Shown one piece after another: positions 1 through 7,186 of a DNA stretch of 8,358 bases. Source of the DNA: Gammaproteobacteria bacterium (GTDB lineage: Bacteria; Pseudomonadota; Gammaproteobacteria; Arenicellales; JAHEKD01); NCBI GenBank assembly GCA_024638545.1, contig JAHEKD010000086.1:1-8358 (forward strand), read 5' to 3'. Below the pieces are notes generated by a model that saw only the letters and a program-made list of their open reading frames with translations, did not search any database and was not told where the DNA came from. The position numbers and the translations under genes were made by a program. The stretch's first letter is position 1. Each line of letters begins with the position of its first letter.

Positions 1-3
1 CAT
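1..3 (-). CDS. ccoO: Start codon of probable ccoO (cbb3 oxidase subunit II), cut by window edge
   Basis: Only the ATG (complement of 1-3) lies in the window. It is preceded on the minus strand by a GGGAG-like ribosome binding site that begins at the ccoN stop codon (TAG at 18-16), with about 8 nt to the ATG. In cbb3 operons the gene after ccoN is almost always ccoO, the membrane-anchored monohaem cytochrome c subunit, so the identity comes from position alone. No coding sequence is available to confirm it. Confidence 0.55.
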
Positions 4-15
4 AATGAAATCTCC

Positions 16-1440
16 CTATCGATGGCTCACTGCAGGAATCAGGGCCTCGACCTGTTTTGCACCGTAGACGGTGCGAAACAGGTTATAAGCCATAACGAAC
101 ATCCCGCCCAGATAAATCAACCCACCCAATAAACGGATCATGTAGTAGGGATGCATCGCCTGTACTGTTTCAATAAAATTGTAAATCAAGGTACCGTCTT
201 CATTGACGGCCCGCCACATCAGCCCCTGCATAATTCCCGACACCCACATGGCGGTAATATAAAAGACAATGCCAATTGTCGCCATCCAGAAGTGCATTTC
301 AATTAGTTTTACACTATATATCTCGCGGCCAAAAAGTCTTGGAATCAAATAATACATGGCACCGATCGATATCATGCCTACCCAGCCCAATGCACCCGAA
401 TGCACGTGACCGATAGTCCAGTCAGTGAAATGAGAAAGTGAATTGACGGTTTTTATAGACATCATTGGCCCTTCGAATGTCGACATGCCGTAAAAAGAGA
501 CTGACACAACCAGGAACTTCAAAATAGGATCGGTACGTAATTTATGCCAGGCACCTGAGAGCGTCATGATACCGTTGATCATACCGCCCCAGGAGGGTGC
601 CAGCAGTATCAGTGAAAACACCATCCCGATAGACTGCGCCCAGTCAGGTAATGCGGTGTAGTGTAAATGATGCGGACCAGCCCAGATGTAGGTAAAGATT
701 AGGGCCCAGAAGTGAACGACCGAAAGCCGGTATGAATAAACAGGGCGTTCTGCCTGCTTGGGGATAAAATAATACATAATTCCCAAAAAGCCCGCCGTAA
801 GAAAGAAACCAACGGCATTGTGCCCATACCACCACTGGATCATTGCATCCTGGACGCCAGCGTAGATGGAGTAGGATTTAAACCAGCCAACAGGGTATTC
901 AAGATTATTGAAAATATGCAAAATAGCAACGGTCAGAATAAAACTGCCAAAAAACCAGTTAGCAACGTAAATATGCTTTATTTTTCGCTTCATGATTGTG
1001 CCGAAAAACACCACAGCATAAGAGACCCAAACCACGGCTATCAAAATATCGATGGGCCATTCCAGTTCGGCATATTCTTTTGTTGTAGTCAGACCCATCG
1101 GCAGCGTAATTGCGGCAAGTAGAATCACCAGCTGCCACCCCCAGAAGGTAAAAGCCGCCAGCTTGTCAGAAAACAGCCTGACATGACAGGTACGCTGAAC
1201 GACGTAATAAGAGGTTGCAAACAGCGCGCAACCGCCAAAAGCAAAGACTACGGCATTGGTATGCAAGGGGCGCAGCCGTCCAAACGTCAGCCAGGGTGTA
1301 TCAAAATTCAGCTGAGGCCAGACCAGTTGAGCAGCTATTACCACCCCAACCAGCATTCCGACGATGCCCCATACCACCGTCATCACTGCAAATTGTTTTA
1401 CCACATTAAAATTGTATGTCTGCGGAGTTTCTGTTGTCAT
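16..1440 (-). CDS. ccoN: cbb3-type cytochrome c oxidase catalytic subunit I (CcoN)
   Basis: This is the catalytic haem-copper subunit of the high-affinity C-family terminal oxidase; it reduces O2 in the inner membrane at low oxygen. From the ATG at 1440 it is 474 residues, the usual CcoN length, with about 12 membrane helices. All ligand residues are visible: H60 (RPLH, low-spin haem b), H207 (WYGHN, CuB), H257/H258 (GPHHLHY, CuB), H345 (high-spin haem b3) and H347 (low-spin haem b) in IGHVHSG. Y251, the residue cross-linked to the CuB histidine in this family, is present in FTYIW. Y317 and E323 ([10 protein letters not shown]) also match the family. A frame extension to 1476 would add 12 residues inside the upstream gene. 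The ATG at 1440 is preferred because a GAGGA sits 7 nt before it (1448-1452) and because the length then fits. It follows the Yip1 gene by 10 nt and precedes ccoO. Confidence 0.98.
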   Translation of the reverse strand: MTTETPQTYNFNVVKQFAVMTVVWGIVGMLVGVVIAAQLVWPQLNFDTPWLTFGRLRPLHTNAVVFAFGGCALFATSYYVVQRTCHVRLFSDKLAAFTFWGWQLVILLAAITLPMGLTTTKEYAELEWPIDILIAVVWVSYAVVFFGTIMKRKIKHIYVANWFFGSFILTVAILHIFNNLEYPVGWFKSYSIYAGVQDAMIQWWYGHNAVGFFLTAGFLGIMYYFIPKQAERPVYSYRLSVVHFWALIFTYIWAGPHHLHYTALPDWAQSIGMVFSLILLAPSWGGMINGIMTLSGAWHKLRTDPILKFLVVSVSFYGMSTFEGPMMSIKTVNSLSHFTDWTIGHVHSGALGWVGMISIGAMYYLIPRLFGREIYSVKLIEMHFWMATIGIVFYITAMWVSGIMQGLMWRAVNEDGTLIYNFIETVQAMHPYYMIRLLGGLIYLGGMFVMAYNLFRTVYGAKQVEALIPAVSHR

Positions 1441-1450
1441 TTTTGAATCC

Positions 1451-2053
1451 TCAGTTAGTAAAGCTTGGAGCAACACCCATGCCCCAAAGAATAACAGTCG
1501 AGGCTAATAAGCCAACCAATGTCACCAATCCGACTGCAAGTATCGCACTTGATAGCAGAAAACCCTTCTCCTTTGGGATATCGAGCATGGTGGGTACGCC
1601 GGAGTAAAGCAGATAAACACTGTACATAAGTGCAGGCAGTCCGATGAGATAAATAATCCAAACTTCAGAAAACAATAAAAACACGCCCAGCGCCATCAGC
1701 GGTGCTGCGACAAAGGCAGAAAGCTGCACGCAACGAGCCAGGCTTCGCGTGAAGCCATAGGTATCGCCCATCCATTTAATCATGCAGCCGATGGCGAATA
1801 CAGCAATCAGTATGGCGATATAGAATAGGATTGAAATCTTGATGGCGCTGGAACTGGTCAATTTGATCACCGGCCCGTCTCCAATACTCCATCCAACCAT
1901 TGTGGTGCCGATATATCCGCATATAGGTGCAATCGCACCGAGTATTACGACCAGGGTCAGGTAGACATTACTTATTGTTGGCTTTTCACTTCGTATTGCG
2001 CGCCATTCATCAACTGGGCTTCTCATCAGGCCTGGCAAATGTTTTAGTTGCAT
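1451..2053 (-). CDS. Yip1-family integral membrane protein upstream of ccoN
   Basis: A 200-residue protein with about five hydrophobic segments (roughly residues 28-50, 72-92, 111-130, 132-151, 167-190). The segment [11 protein letters not shown] followed by a P-K-E-K-G turn (about 145-164) and a last membrane helix is the typical signature of bacterial Yip1/YohC-like inner-membrane proteins, whose function is poorly known. The ATG at 2053 has a strong AAGGAG 6 nt upstream. The TGA stop lies 10 nt before the ccoN ATG, and the ccoN ribosome binding site overlaps this stop codon. The two genes are therefore probably one transcript with coupled translation. The position suggests, without proving, a role in oxidase assembly or membrane environment. 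Family assignment is by pattern recognition; a homology search would settle it. Confidence 0.85.
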   Translation of the reverse strand: MQLKHLPGLMRSPVDEWRAIRSEKPTISNVYLTLVVILGAIAPICGYIGTTMVGWSIGDGPVIKLTSSSAIKISILFYIAILIAVFAIGCMIKWMGDTYGFTRSLARCVQLSAFVAAPLMALGVFLLFSEVWIIYLIGLPALMYSVYLLYSGVPTMLDIPKEKGFLLSSAILAVGLVTLVGLLASTVILWGMGVAPSFTN

Positions 2054-2125
2054 TAAAATCTCCTTTCGATAGTGTCAACAGCGATCATCTTTAATGCTAT
2101 ATATAGATTCAAAAAAGCAAGTATA

Positions 2126-2154
2126 ATTATATTCTAATTCCACATTTGTATTAA
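2126..2154 (-). promoter_or_regulatory. Putative sigma70 promoter for the Yip1-ccoN operon
   Basis: On the minus strand a TTAATA (-35, 2149-2154; 4 of 6 matches) is followed after 17 bp by a perfect TATAAT (-10, 2126-2131). This predicts a start near 2119 and a leader of roughly 65 nt before the Yip1 gene ATG. The -10 lies in the palindrome TATAATTATA (2122-2131), so a TATAAT also reads on the plus strand towards ccoI, but no fitting -35 precedes that one. A second weaker minus-strand pair (TTGAAT at 2107-2112, GATGAT at 2084-2089, 17 bp apart) is possible. The region is very AT-rich, so chance matches are likely. Confidence 0.45.
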
Positions 2155-2179
2155 GGTATTCTCATCATATCTAGCATGA

Positions 2180-4636
2180 ATGTCCGATCATAGTAACAAA
2201 TTTACACTCACGGAAACAATGGAGACATGCTTTCATTGCGGACTTTCTGTACCTGTCAATAAAAGCTTCAGGGTGACGATTAATGGCGAGGACCGACCCA
2301 TGTGCTGTGCGGGCTGTCAGGCTGTTGCGCAGACAATTGTCGAAAATGGCTTAACCGACTATTACCATTACAGGGACCCGCGTTCAGCTAAGAAGCCGCA
2401 GGATATAATCCCCGGCATAATGAATAAAAATATCATTTACGACCGACCGACTATTCGCTCCCGGTATGTAAATTCCGCCAGTGACGGTATCGACGAAATC
2501 ACGCTAATGCTGGAGGGATTAACCTGTGTTGCCTGTGCCTGGCTGATTGAGAGGCAGCTGAATACTCAAGCCGGGATTATTTCAATCGAAGTCAATTTCA
2601 CGAGAATGATTGCGGTTTTGAAGTGGAATCAGGATCAAATCCCGCTGAGCAAGATTTTGACAATAATACGGGAGATCGGCTATGTCGCCACTCCCTACGA
2701 ACCCAGAATTCAATATAAACAACAGCTCGTCCAGCGAAGTCAGCAAATCCGGCGCATTGGCATTACCGCAGTATTAGCCATGCAGGTGATGATTATATCT
2801 GTCGCACTTTATTACGGTCATTACACAGGTATGGACGATATGTGGAAGCAGTTTTTTCAGAAATTAGGGCTTTTATTCACACTGCCGATCATTTTCTACA
2901 GCGCGCAGGGTTTTTTCAAATCCAGCTTTTATCAGCTGCGCAGCTTTCAACCCGGTATGGATGTTCCCGTTTGCCTGGGCCTAAGCCTTGCCTTTCTTGC
3001 CAGCATCTGGACATTGATTACAGTTAACGGTGAGGTCTACTATGACTCGATCGCCATGTTTGTCTTATTATTGCTTGTTGCCAGATATTTCATGCACAGC
3101 TCAATCCTTGCGGCAAGCCACAGTATAGAACGGCTGGCTGCAAACACACCGCTTTGGGCATTACGGCTTAAGGAACATTCAATAAGCGCAATGAGTGAGA
3201 CAGTCACCGCGGAGGAGCTTTGCGCCGGCGACTGGGTAAGAGTTCTGCAAGGCAATGTCATACCTGCCGATGGGATTGTCACAAGCGGCAGCTCATCTGT
3301 AAATCAGGCCATGATCAGCGGCGAAAGCAGGCCCGTTGAAGTGGGTAAAGGTGACAAGGTCCTTGCCGGGAGTGTAAATAATGACAATCCATTAGTGATA
3401 AAGGTGACCGCCTGCGGCCAGAATACCGTCTATTGTGCGATAGAGAAAATGACCAGGCAGGGGCTCACACAGCAGGCCGGCGATTTACCGTTGATTGATA
3501 TGATTGCCAGATGGTTTGTCACCGGAGTATTAGCAGTTGCTAGTGGCGTTGCCATCTACTGGTGGCATACGGCACCTGAACAGTGGCTTGCCACAACCGT
3601 CGCCGTTTTGGTGGTTTCCTGCCCATGTGCACTGTCATTATCTGTACCCTGCGCCTATGCTGCCGCTACCAGCAAGCTCATTGATAATGGGTTAATGCTC
3701 ACGGATGCACAGTCTATTGAGCGTTTAAACAAAATCACTCATGTCATATTTGATAAAACCGGGACACTGACGAGTGAGACGCTCAGAATTGATAACGTGA
3801 AGACCTTTGATGATTCGACCAAATTACAGGCACTAAGATTGGCAGCAAGCCTTGAGATTAACTCGGATCACCCGCTCGCAAAGGCGTTTCTCCAGGCGAA
3901 TAAGCAAAGTTTGTATCAAACTGCAGACTGGCGCTATCATACCGCAAAAGGAATTAGCGCGAAGGTAAACTCGAAGGAGTATTTCATCGGGTCAGTAAAA
4001 TTCATTCAGAGTAATACAGGGATACAGATTGATGCAGACAAATACGATTTTTCTGTCCTTCTGGCAGACCGAAATTCCGTGCTTGCCGGCTTCGAATATA
4101 AACAGGATCTAAGAAATGGTGTTTATGAGTTAATAGACTATTTTAAAGCCGGGGATAAAGCTGTTCTTATGCTTACTGGTGACACACCCTCGGCAGCATA
4201 TAATATTGCTAAGGAACTCGCTATTGAAGACGTTTACAGCGAATGCAAGCCTGAAGACAAGCTTGGGATTGTCAAGACGCTTCAAGATGAGAATGATGCA
4301 AGCATACTGATGATCGGAGACGGTATCAATGATTCACCCGTGCTGGCCGCGGCCGATGTCTCCATAGCAGTGGCTGGTGCATCGCCACTGGCTGTTTGCG
4401 GCGCTGATATTGTTATGGCGCAGCCGGGCCTTGAATCAATCATCACGCTTGACCGGATATCAAAAAAGACATCAAAGATAATTCACCAGAACATAACCTG
4501 GGCGGTGGCATACAATTTAATGGCTATTCCGTTTGCAGCCTGCGGAATGATAACGCCCTTATTTGCAGCAATTGGAATGTCATTGAGTTCGATTATAGTG
4601 GTGATGAATGCCCAAAGACTGAGAGCAGCGTTTTAA
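2180..4636 (+). CDS. ccoI: Copper-transporting P1B-type ATPase for cbb3 oxidase assembly (CcoI/FixI)
   Basis: Inner-membrane Cu(I)-exporting ATPase that supplies copper for the CcoN CuB site; 818 residues. Domains in order: an N-terminal cysteine-rich metal-binding domain (CFHCG, C17/C20; CCAGC, C42/C43/C46) typical of CcoI; a heavy-metal-associated domain with CVAC (C116/C119); eight membrane helices; an actuator loop with ISGES (379-383); the membrane CPC copper site (481-483); the phosphorylation motif DKTGTLT (525-531); the SDHP nucleotide-binding motif (H564-P565); and the hinge GDGIND (713-718). YN (778-779) and the M-x-x-SS motif (800-804) in the last two helices fit Cu(I) specificity. 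The start is uncertain: the ATG at 2180 has no clear Shine-Dalgarno, and an in-frame ATG at 2219 (METCFHCG) would begin right before the cysteine domain, also with a weak site. It is divergent from the Yip1-ccoN operon and followed by ccoS. Confidence 0.96.
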   Translation: MSDHSNKFTLTETMETCFHCGLSVPVNKSFRVTINGEDRPMCCAGCQAVAQTIVENGLTDYYHYRDPRSAKKPQDIIPGIMNKNIIYDRPTIRSRYVNSASDGIDEITLMLEGLTCVACAWLIERQLNTQAGIISIEVNFTRMIAVLKWNQDQIPLSKILTIIREIGYVATPYEPRIQYKQQLVQRSQQIRRIGITAVLAMQVMIISVALYYGHYTGMDDMWKQFFQKLGLLFTLPIIFYSAQGFFKSSFYQLRSFQPGMDVPVCLGLSLAFLASIWTLITVNGEVYYDSIAMFVLLLLVARYFMHSSILAASHSIERLAANTPLWALRLKEHSISAMSETVTAEELCAGDWVRVLQGNVIPADGIVTSGSSSVNQAMISGESRPVEVGKGDKVLAGSVNNDNPLVIKVTACGQNTVYCAIEKMTRQGLTQQAGDLPLIDMIARWFVTGVLAVASGVAIYWWHTAPEQWLATTVAVLVVSCPCALSLSVPCAYAAATSKLIDNGLMLTDAQSIERLNKITHVIFDKTGTLTSETLRIDNVKTFDDSTKLQALRLAASLEINSDHPLAKAFLQANKQSLYQTADWRYHTAKGISAKVNSKEYFIGSVKFIQSNTGIQIDADKYDFSVLLADRNSVLAGFEYKQDLRNGVYELIDYFKAGDKAVLMLTGDTPSAAYNIAKELAIEDVYSECKPEDKLGIVKTLQDENDASILMIGDGINDSPVLAAADVSIAVAGASPLAVCGADIVMAQPGLESIITLDRISKKTSKIIHQNITWAVAYNLMAIPFAACGMITPLFAAIGMSLSSIIVVMNAQRLRAAF

Positions 4637-4791
4637 TGGAAATACTTTTTTTGCTGATTCCGATCGCGATAATCCTGGTGATGATCATTATCGCTGTTTT
4701 TGCCTGGGCCATAAAGACCAGGCAGTTTGATGATCTCGAGCGTCACGGCCACGATATTTTGATGGATGAAGATTCAAAAAAAGAACCTTAA
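4636..4791 (+). CDS. ccoS: cbb3 oxidase assembly/maturation protein CcoS
   Basis: A 51-residue protein beginning MEILFLLIPIA: one N-terminal membrane helix (about residues 3-24) and then the family hallmark FAWAIKTRQFDDLE (22-35), an acidic IL-M-DE segment and a charged tail. CcoS is needed to insert cofactors (haem b, haem b3 and CuB) into CcoN; ccoI and ccoS are neighbours in most cbb3 clusters. The ATG shares its A with the ccoI TAA stop (TAATG), so translation is probably coupled to ccoI. There is no strong ribosome binding site of its own. The short length makes the gene easy to miss, but the QFDDLE motif and position make the call secure. Confidence 0.95.
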   Translation: MEILFLLIPIAIILVMIIIAVFAWAIKTRQFDDLERHGHDILMDEDSKKEP

Positions 4792-4793
4792 CC

Positions 4794-4805
4794 CGGATAT
4801 ATCCG
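4794..4805. repeat. 12-bp perfect palindrome CGGATATATCCG after ccoS
   Basis: The palindrome starts 2 nt after the ccoS stop codon, in the gap between the convergent ccoIS and ump operons (4792-4914). It has no U-tract on either side and almost no loop, so it is not a standard intrinsic terminator. It could be a protein-binding site or a chance palindrome. The rest of the 123-bp gap holds no ORF or clear terminator; a 5-bp stem (ACGCT/AGCGT, about 4906-4925) at the end of the CBS gene also lacks a U-tract. Confidence 0.3.
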
Positions 4806-4914
4806 CTTGCTACCCCGCCTGTATCAAGTCGCACAGATCAGTTTACTGCTATGGAATTCCAGGCAATGGCTGAAAATCCAATCATCATAAAGTCAGGTAC
4901 GAAACGCTGTTAAA

Positions 4915-5319
4915 CTAAAGCGTCTTGAGCATACCTTTCAAGACAATATCTTTATAACTCACAAGACCCAATATCTTTCCGCCCCCAATGACGGGCGCTC
5001 TGGTCAGTCCGAATTTCTTAAACAGTCGAGTACAGTAGCGAATATCCATTTCCGGTCTAATGTAAATTACAGGCTTGCTCATGATTTCGTAAACATTAAC
5101 CCTTTCCGCGGACTTATCAACTGAAAGCACTTCCTTGGCAACATCTGCAAGCAGAAGAATGCCATATTCATCGTGATCATGACGACGCTCGACAAACACG
5201 CACTCATTTTCAAGATGCTTGGACTCGCGCAAGGCGTCGGCAATTGTTGAAAAACTTTCAACAATATCGAATTCGGTCACCATAATGTCCTTAACTAGAA
5301 TCGGTACACTCTTCTTCAT
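4915..5319 (-). CDS. Tandem CBS-domain protein, last gene of the DUF1538/PII-like operon
   Basis: A 134-residue soluble protein that is little more than a CBS pair. CBS1 spans about residues 8-68 (VKDIM at 9-13, EYGILLLADVAKEVL at 51-65). CBS2 spans about 76-131 (YEIMSKPVIYIRPEMDI, then FGLTRAPVIGGGKILGLVSYKDIV). Such pairs (Bateman modules) usually bind AMP, ADP, ATP or other adenosyl ligands and gate transporters or enzymes. The ATG overlaps the stop codon of the PII-like gene (ATGA), and a GAGG lies about 4 nt upstream. As the fourth gene after two membrane transport proteins and a PII-like protein, it probably serves as a second regulatory input to the transporter. The ligand cannot be told from the sequence. 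Confidence 0.9.
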   Translation of the reverse strand: MKKSVPILVKDIMVTEFDIVESFSTIADALRESKHLENECVFVERRHDHDEYGILLLADVAKEVLSVDKSAERVNVYEIMSKPVIYIRPEMDIRYCTRLFKKFGLTRAPVIGGGKILGLVSYKDIVLKGMLKTL

Positions 5320-5666
5320 AGTTCCTCTCCCACCGCATCCTGCAGGATTTCCATCTGATGGGCCACACCAACTGCATCTTCAACATCAACTTTAAAGGCA
5401 ATCCCGGTTCCGGATTTTGTATCAAACTCCCCTACTTCAGCAATCGTCTCCAGTATTTCCCGGCTTAAGTGTTCTTCTGTCAAAAACAAAACAACATCAC
5501 GCTGAGTCTCAAGATTTAATCCAAAAAATGTCTTGGTGCTTTTGTTACCCTCACCCCGGGCGCTGGTAATCACTGTGGCACCCGTTGCGCCTCTTTCTCT
5601 TGCTGCATTCATAACAGCATCGGTTTTCTGATCATTCACAAATGCACAAATCAATTTAAAATGCAT
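5316..5666 (-). CDS. PII-like (GlnB/GlnK-superfamily) signalling protein linked to DUF1538 transporter
   Basis: A 116-residue protein with the PII ferredoxin-like layout: MHFKLICAFV (strand 1), helix 1 (about 13-25), strand 2 (GATVITSA, 29-36), a T-loop region (about 37-52), VVLFLTEE (58-65), helix 2 (67-78), then GTGIAFKVDVEDAVG (86-100) in the B-loop and strand 4 position. It departs from true GlnB/GlnK. The T-loop is short and lacks the uridylylated tyrosine context (no YRGAEY), and the B-loop reads KSGTGIAF instead of TGKIGDGKIF. It is therefore better called PII-like than a nitrogen regulator. The ATG lies 1 nt after the umpB stop, with a GGAGA inside the end of umpB (6 nt spacing). By analogy with GlnK-AmtB or SbtB-SbtA it probably binds the adjacent membrane proteins in response to a small ligand; this is inference. 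Confidence 0.85.
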   Translation of the reverse strand: MHFKLICAFVNDQKTDAVMNAARERGATGATVITSARGEGNKSTKTFFGLNLETQRDVVLFLTEEHLSREILETIAEVGEFDTKSGTGIAFKVDVEDAVGVAHQMEILQDAVGEEL

Positions 5667-5667
5667 A

Positions 5668-6447
5668 TCAATTCTCCACAGTTAATCGTTTAGCGCGCCA
5701 CTCAGATAATTGAGCATACGCCATTACAGTTATCATCGGAAACAGGCTTGCGAAGGCAATTAATCCAAACCCGTCGAGTACCGGATTACGACCCGGCACA
5801 GTACTTGCCAGTCCAAGCCCCAGGGCCGCAACGATTGGCACGGTCACCGTCGAAGTGGTCACACCACCCGAATCGTACGCCAATGCAATAATCGATTTCG
5901 GCGCAAAAACCGTTTGTATAATGACCGCGATATAGCCCGTTACAATATACCAATACAAAGGCGTTCCGGTGACGATTCTGTAGGTTCCCATCGAGATACC
6001 GATCGCCACGCCCAGTGCAACTGAAATCCTTAAACCCCAAATACCAACAGAACCGCCGGACACCTGATTTGCTTTAATCGCAACCGCCAGCAATGCAGGT
6101 TCTGCTATAGTGGTTGCAAAGCCGATTGAAAAAGCAAACAAATAAACCCATTTATACTGCCACCAGTCAACAGACTCTATGACCTCACCTGTTTGCCTGA
6201 TCAGTCCGATAAACTCAGGTGCCGTTAACTGTTTCGCCATCAGCTTTCCTAACGGAAAAAGTGCTTTCTCGAGGCCATATAAAAAGAATGTCAGCCCGAC
6301 TAAAACATATACAAATCCAATTAAAACCCGGCCAAGATTTGGAATTTTACGCCGCAGCACAAATAATTGAAAACCGAACAGTATGATTGCAATCGGCACA
6401 ACATCCCTGATTGTTGAAATGAGCGTATTGAAAAGATCCCCAATCAT
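5668..6447 (-). CDS. umpB: DUF1538 membrane protein, second subunit of a UmpAB-type cation/proton antiporter
   Basis: A 259-residue polytopic inner-membrane protein of the DUF1538 family. Conserved blocks: GLEKALFPLG (58-67), FATTIAEPALLAV (110-122), [14 protein letters not shown] (191-204) and [17 protein letters not shown] (219-235). Acidic residues E116, D192 and D225 sit in or next to hydrophobic segments and could take part in ion binding (inference). It is clearly paralogous to the upstream gene. A pair of DUF1538 proteins from a halophilic Halomonas was reported as the two-component Na+(Li+,K+)/H+ antiporter UmpAB, and the symbol follows that precedent and gene order. The ATG shares one base with the stop of the preceding gene (TGATG), implying translational coupling; no good Shine-Dalgarno is seen. 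Which paralogue corresponds to UmpA or UmpB should be checked by alignment. Confidence 0.85.
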   Translation of the reverse strand: MIGDLFNTLISTIRDVVPIAIILFGFQLFVLRRKIPNLGRVLIGFVYVLVGLTFFLYGLEKALFPLGKLMAKQLTAPEFIGLIRQTGEVIESVDWWQYKWVYLFAFSIGFATTIAEPALLAVAIKANQVSGGSVGIWGLRISVALGVAIGISMGTYRIVTGTPLYWYIVTGYIAVIIQTVFAPKSIIALAYDSGGVTTSTVTVPIVAALGLGLASTVPGRNPVLDGFGLIAFASLFPMITVMAYAQLSEWRAKRLTVEN

Positions 6448-7181
6448 CAGGACAGCACTACCATACCGTATAGCATGACAAAAATCATCGGCGTCAATGA
6501 CGCGAATGCAATCAGACCAAAGCCGTCCGTAACCGGATTTCTGCCCTTAATGGATGAAGCGAGTCCGACTCCAAGCGCGGTTACCAGCGGTACCGTTATC
6601 GTTGACGTGGTCACACCCCCGGAATCATAGGCAATACCTATTATTTGCGCAGGCGCGAATACAGTCATTATTACAACACCTATATAGCCACCAATAATTA
6701 AATACTGAATAGGCCAGCCCCGTATTATTCGTAATACACCAACAAGGATTGCCAGTCCAACGGACACTGCAACAGTCAGTCTCAGGCCTAATGCGTAATT
6801 TTCTCTGGCCGCATCGCTATCAGCTATCATCTGACCCTCGGCGGCTACAGTTGCGGCCTCATCCGCAACAGCAATGAGTGCAGGTTCTGCAACGGTGGTA
6901 CCAAATCCCAAACAAAAGGCGAACACCATCAACCAGAACACGCTGCCTTTGCGGGCAAAATCATAGGCCATACTTTCACCAATGGGAAACAGCCCCATCT
7001 CCAGGCCTTTAATAAAAAAACTCAGTCCTGCAACAACGAAGAGTATGCCGATAATCAGCTCAGCCAGATTAGGAATGGGTTGCTTCAAAACCAGAATCTG
7101 GAAAAAAGCGATAACGAGAATAATTGGCAACAGATCCTTAAAGCTGCTGACAAACATCTTGGCCATATCACTAAGAATCAA
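6447..7181 (-). CDS. umpA: DUF1538 membrane protein, first subunit of a UmpAB-type cation/proton antiporter (TTG start)
   Basis: A 244-residue polytopic membrane protein sharing the blocks of its neighbour: [11 protein letters not shown] (59-69), [17 protein letters not shown] (93-109), [14 protein letters not shown] (185-198) and [17 protein letters not shown] (213-229). Compared with UmpB it has a longer charged loop (about 103-128) after the AEPAL block. The family pair has been described as needed together for Na+(Li+,K+)/H+ exchange. The start is taken as TTG at 7181 because a GAGGA lies exactly 7 nt upstream (7189-7193); the next in-frame ATG (7166, residue 6) would be 22 nt from it. 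The same GAGGA is in one arm of a leader inverted repeat. This is the first gene of a four-gene operon whose members overlap or nearly touch. Confidence 0.87.
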   Translation of the reverse strand: MILSDMAKMFVSSFKDLLPIILVIAFFQILVLKQPIPNLAELIIGILFVVAGLSFFIKGLEMGLFPIGESMAYDFARKGSVFWLMVFAFCLGFGTTVAEPALIAVADEAATVAAEGQMIADSDAARENYALGLRLTVAVSVGLAILVGVLRIIRGWPIQYLIIGGYIGVVIMTVFAPAQIIGIAYDSGGVTTSTITVPLVTALGVGLASSIKGRNPVTDGFGLIAFASLTPMIFVMLYGMVVLS

Positions 7182-7186
7182 TGAAT

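Noticed and set aside
820..1446. Plus-strand frames of 64-100 codons inside ccoN
   Set aside because: They are antisense to a gene whose metal ligands and length are fully conserved, and their translations show no recognisable protein features.
1441..1476. Twelve-residue N-terminal extension of CcoN to 1476
   Set aside because: It lies within the end of the Yip1 gene and has no ribosome binding site; the ATG at 1440 has GAGGA at 7 nt and gives the family length of 474.
2065..2078. FNR/ANR-like site TTCGATAGTGTCAA upstream of the Yip1 gene
   Set aside because: It matches the TTGAT-N4-ATCAA consensus at only about 6 of 10 positions and overlaps the Yip1 gene ribosome binding site, a poor place for an activator.
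2074..2079. Perfect minus-strand TTGACA as a -35 element
   Set aside because: The position 17 bp downstream falls on the Yip1 gene start codon and has no -10-like sequence.
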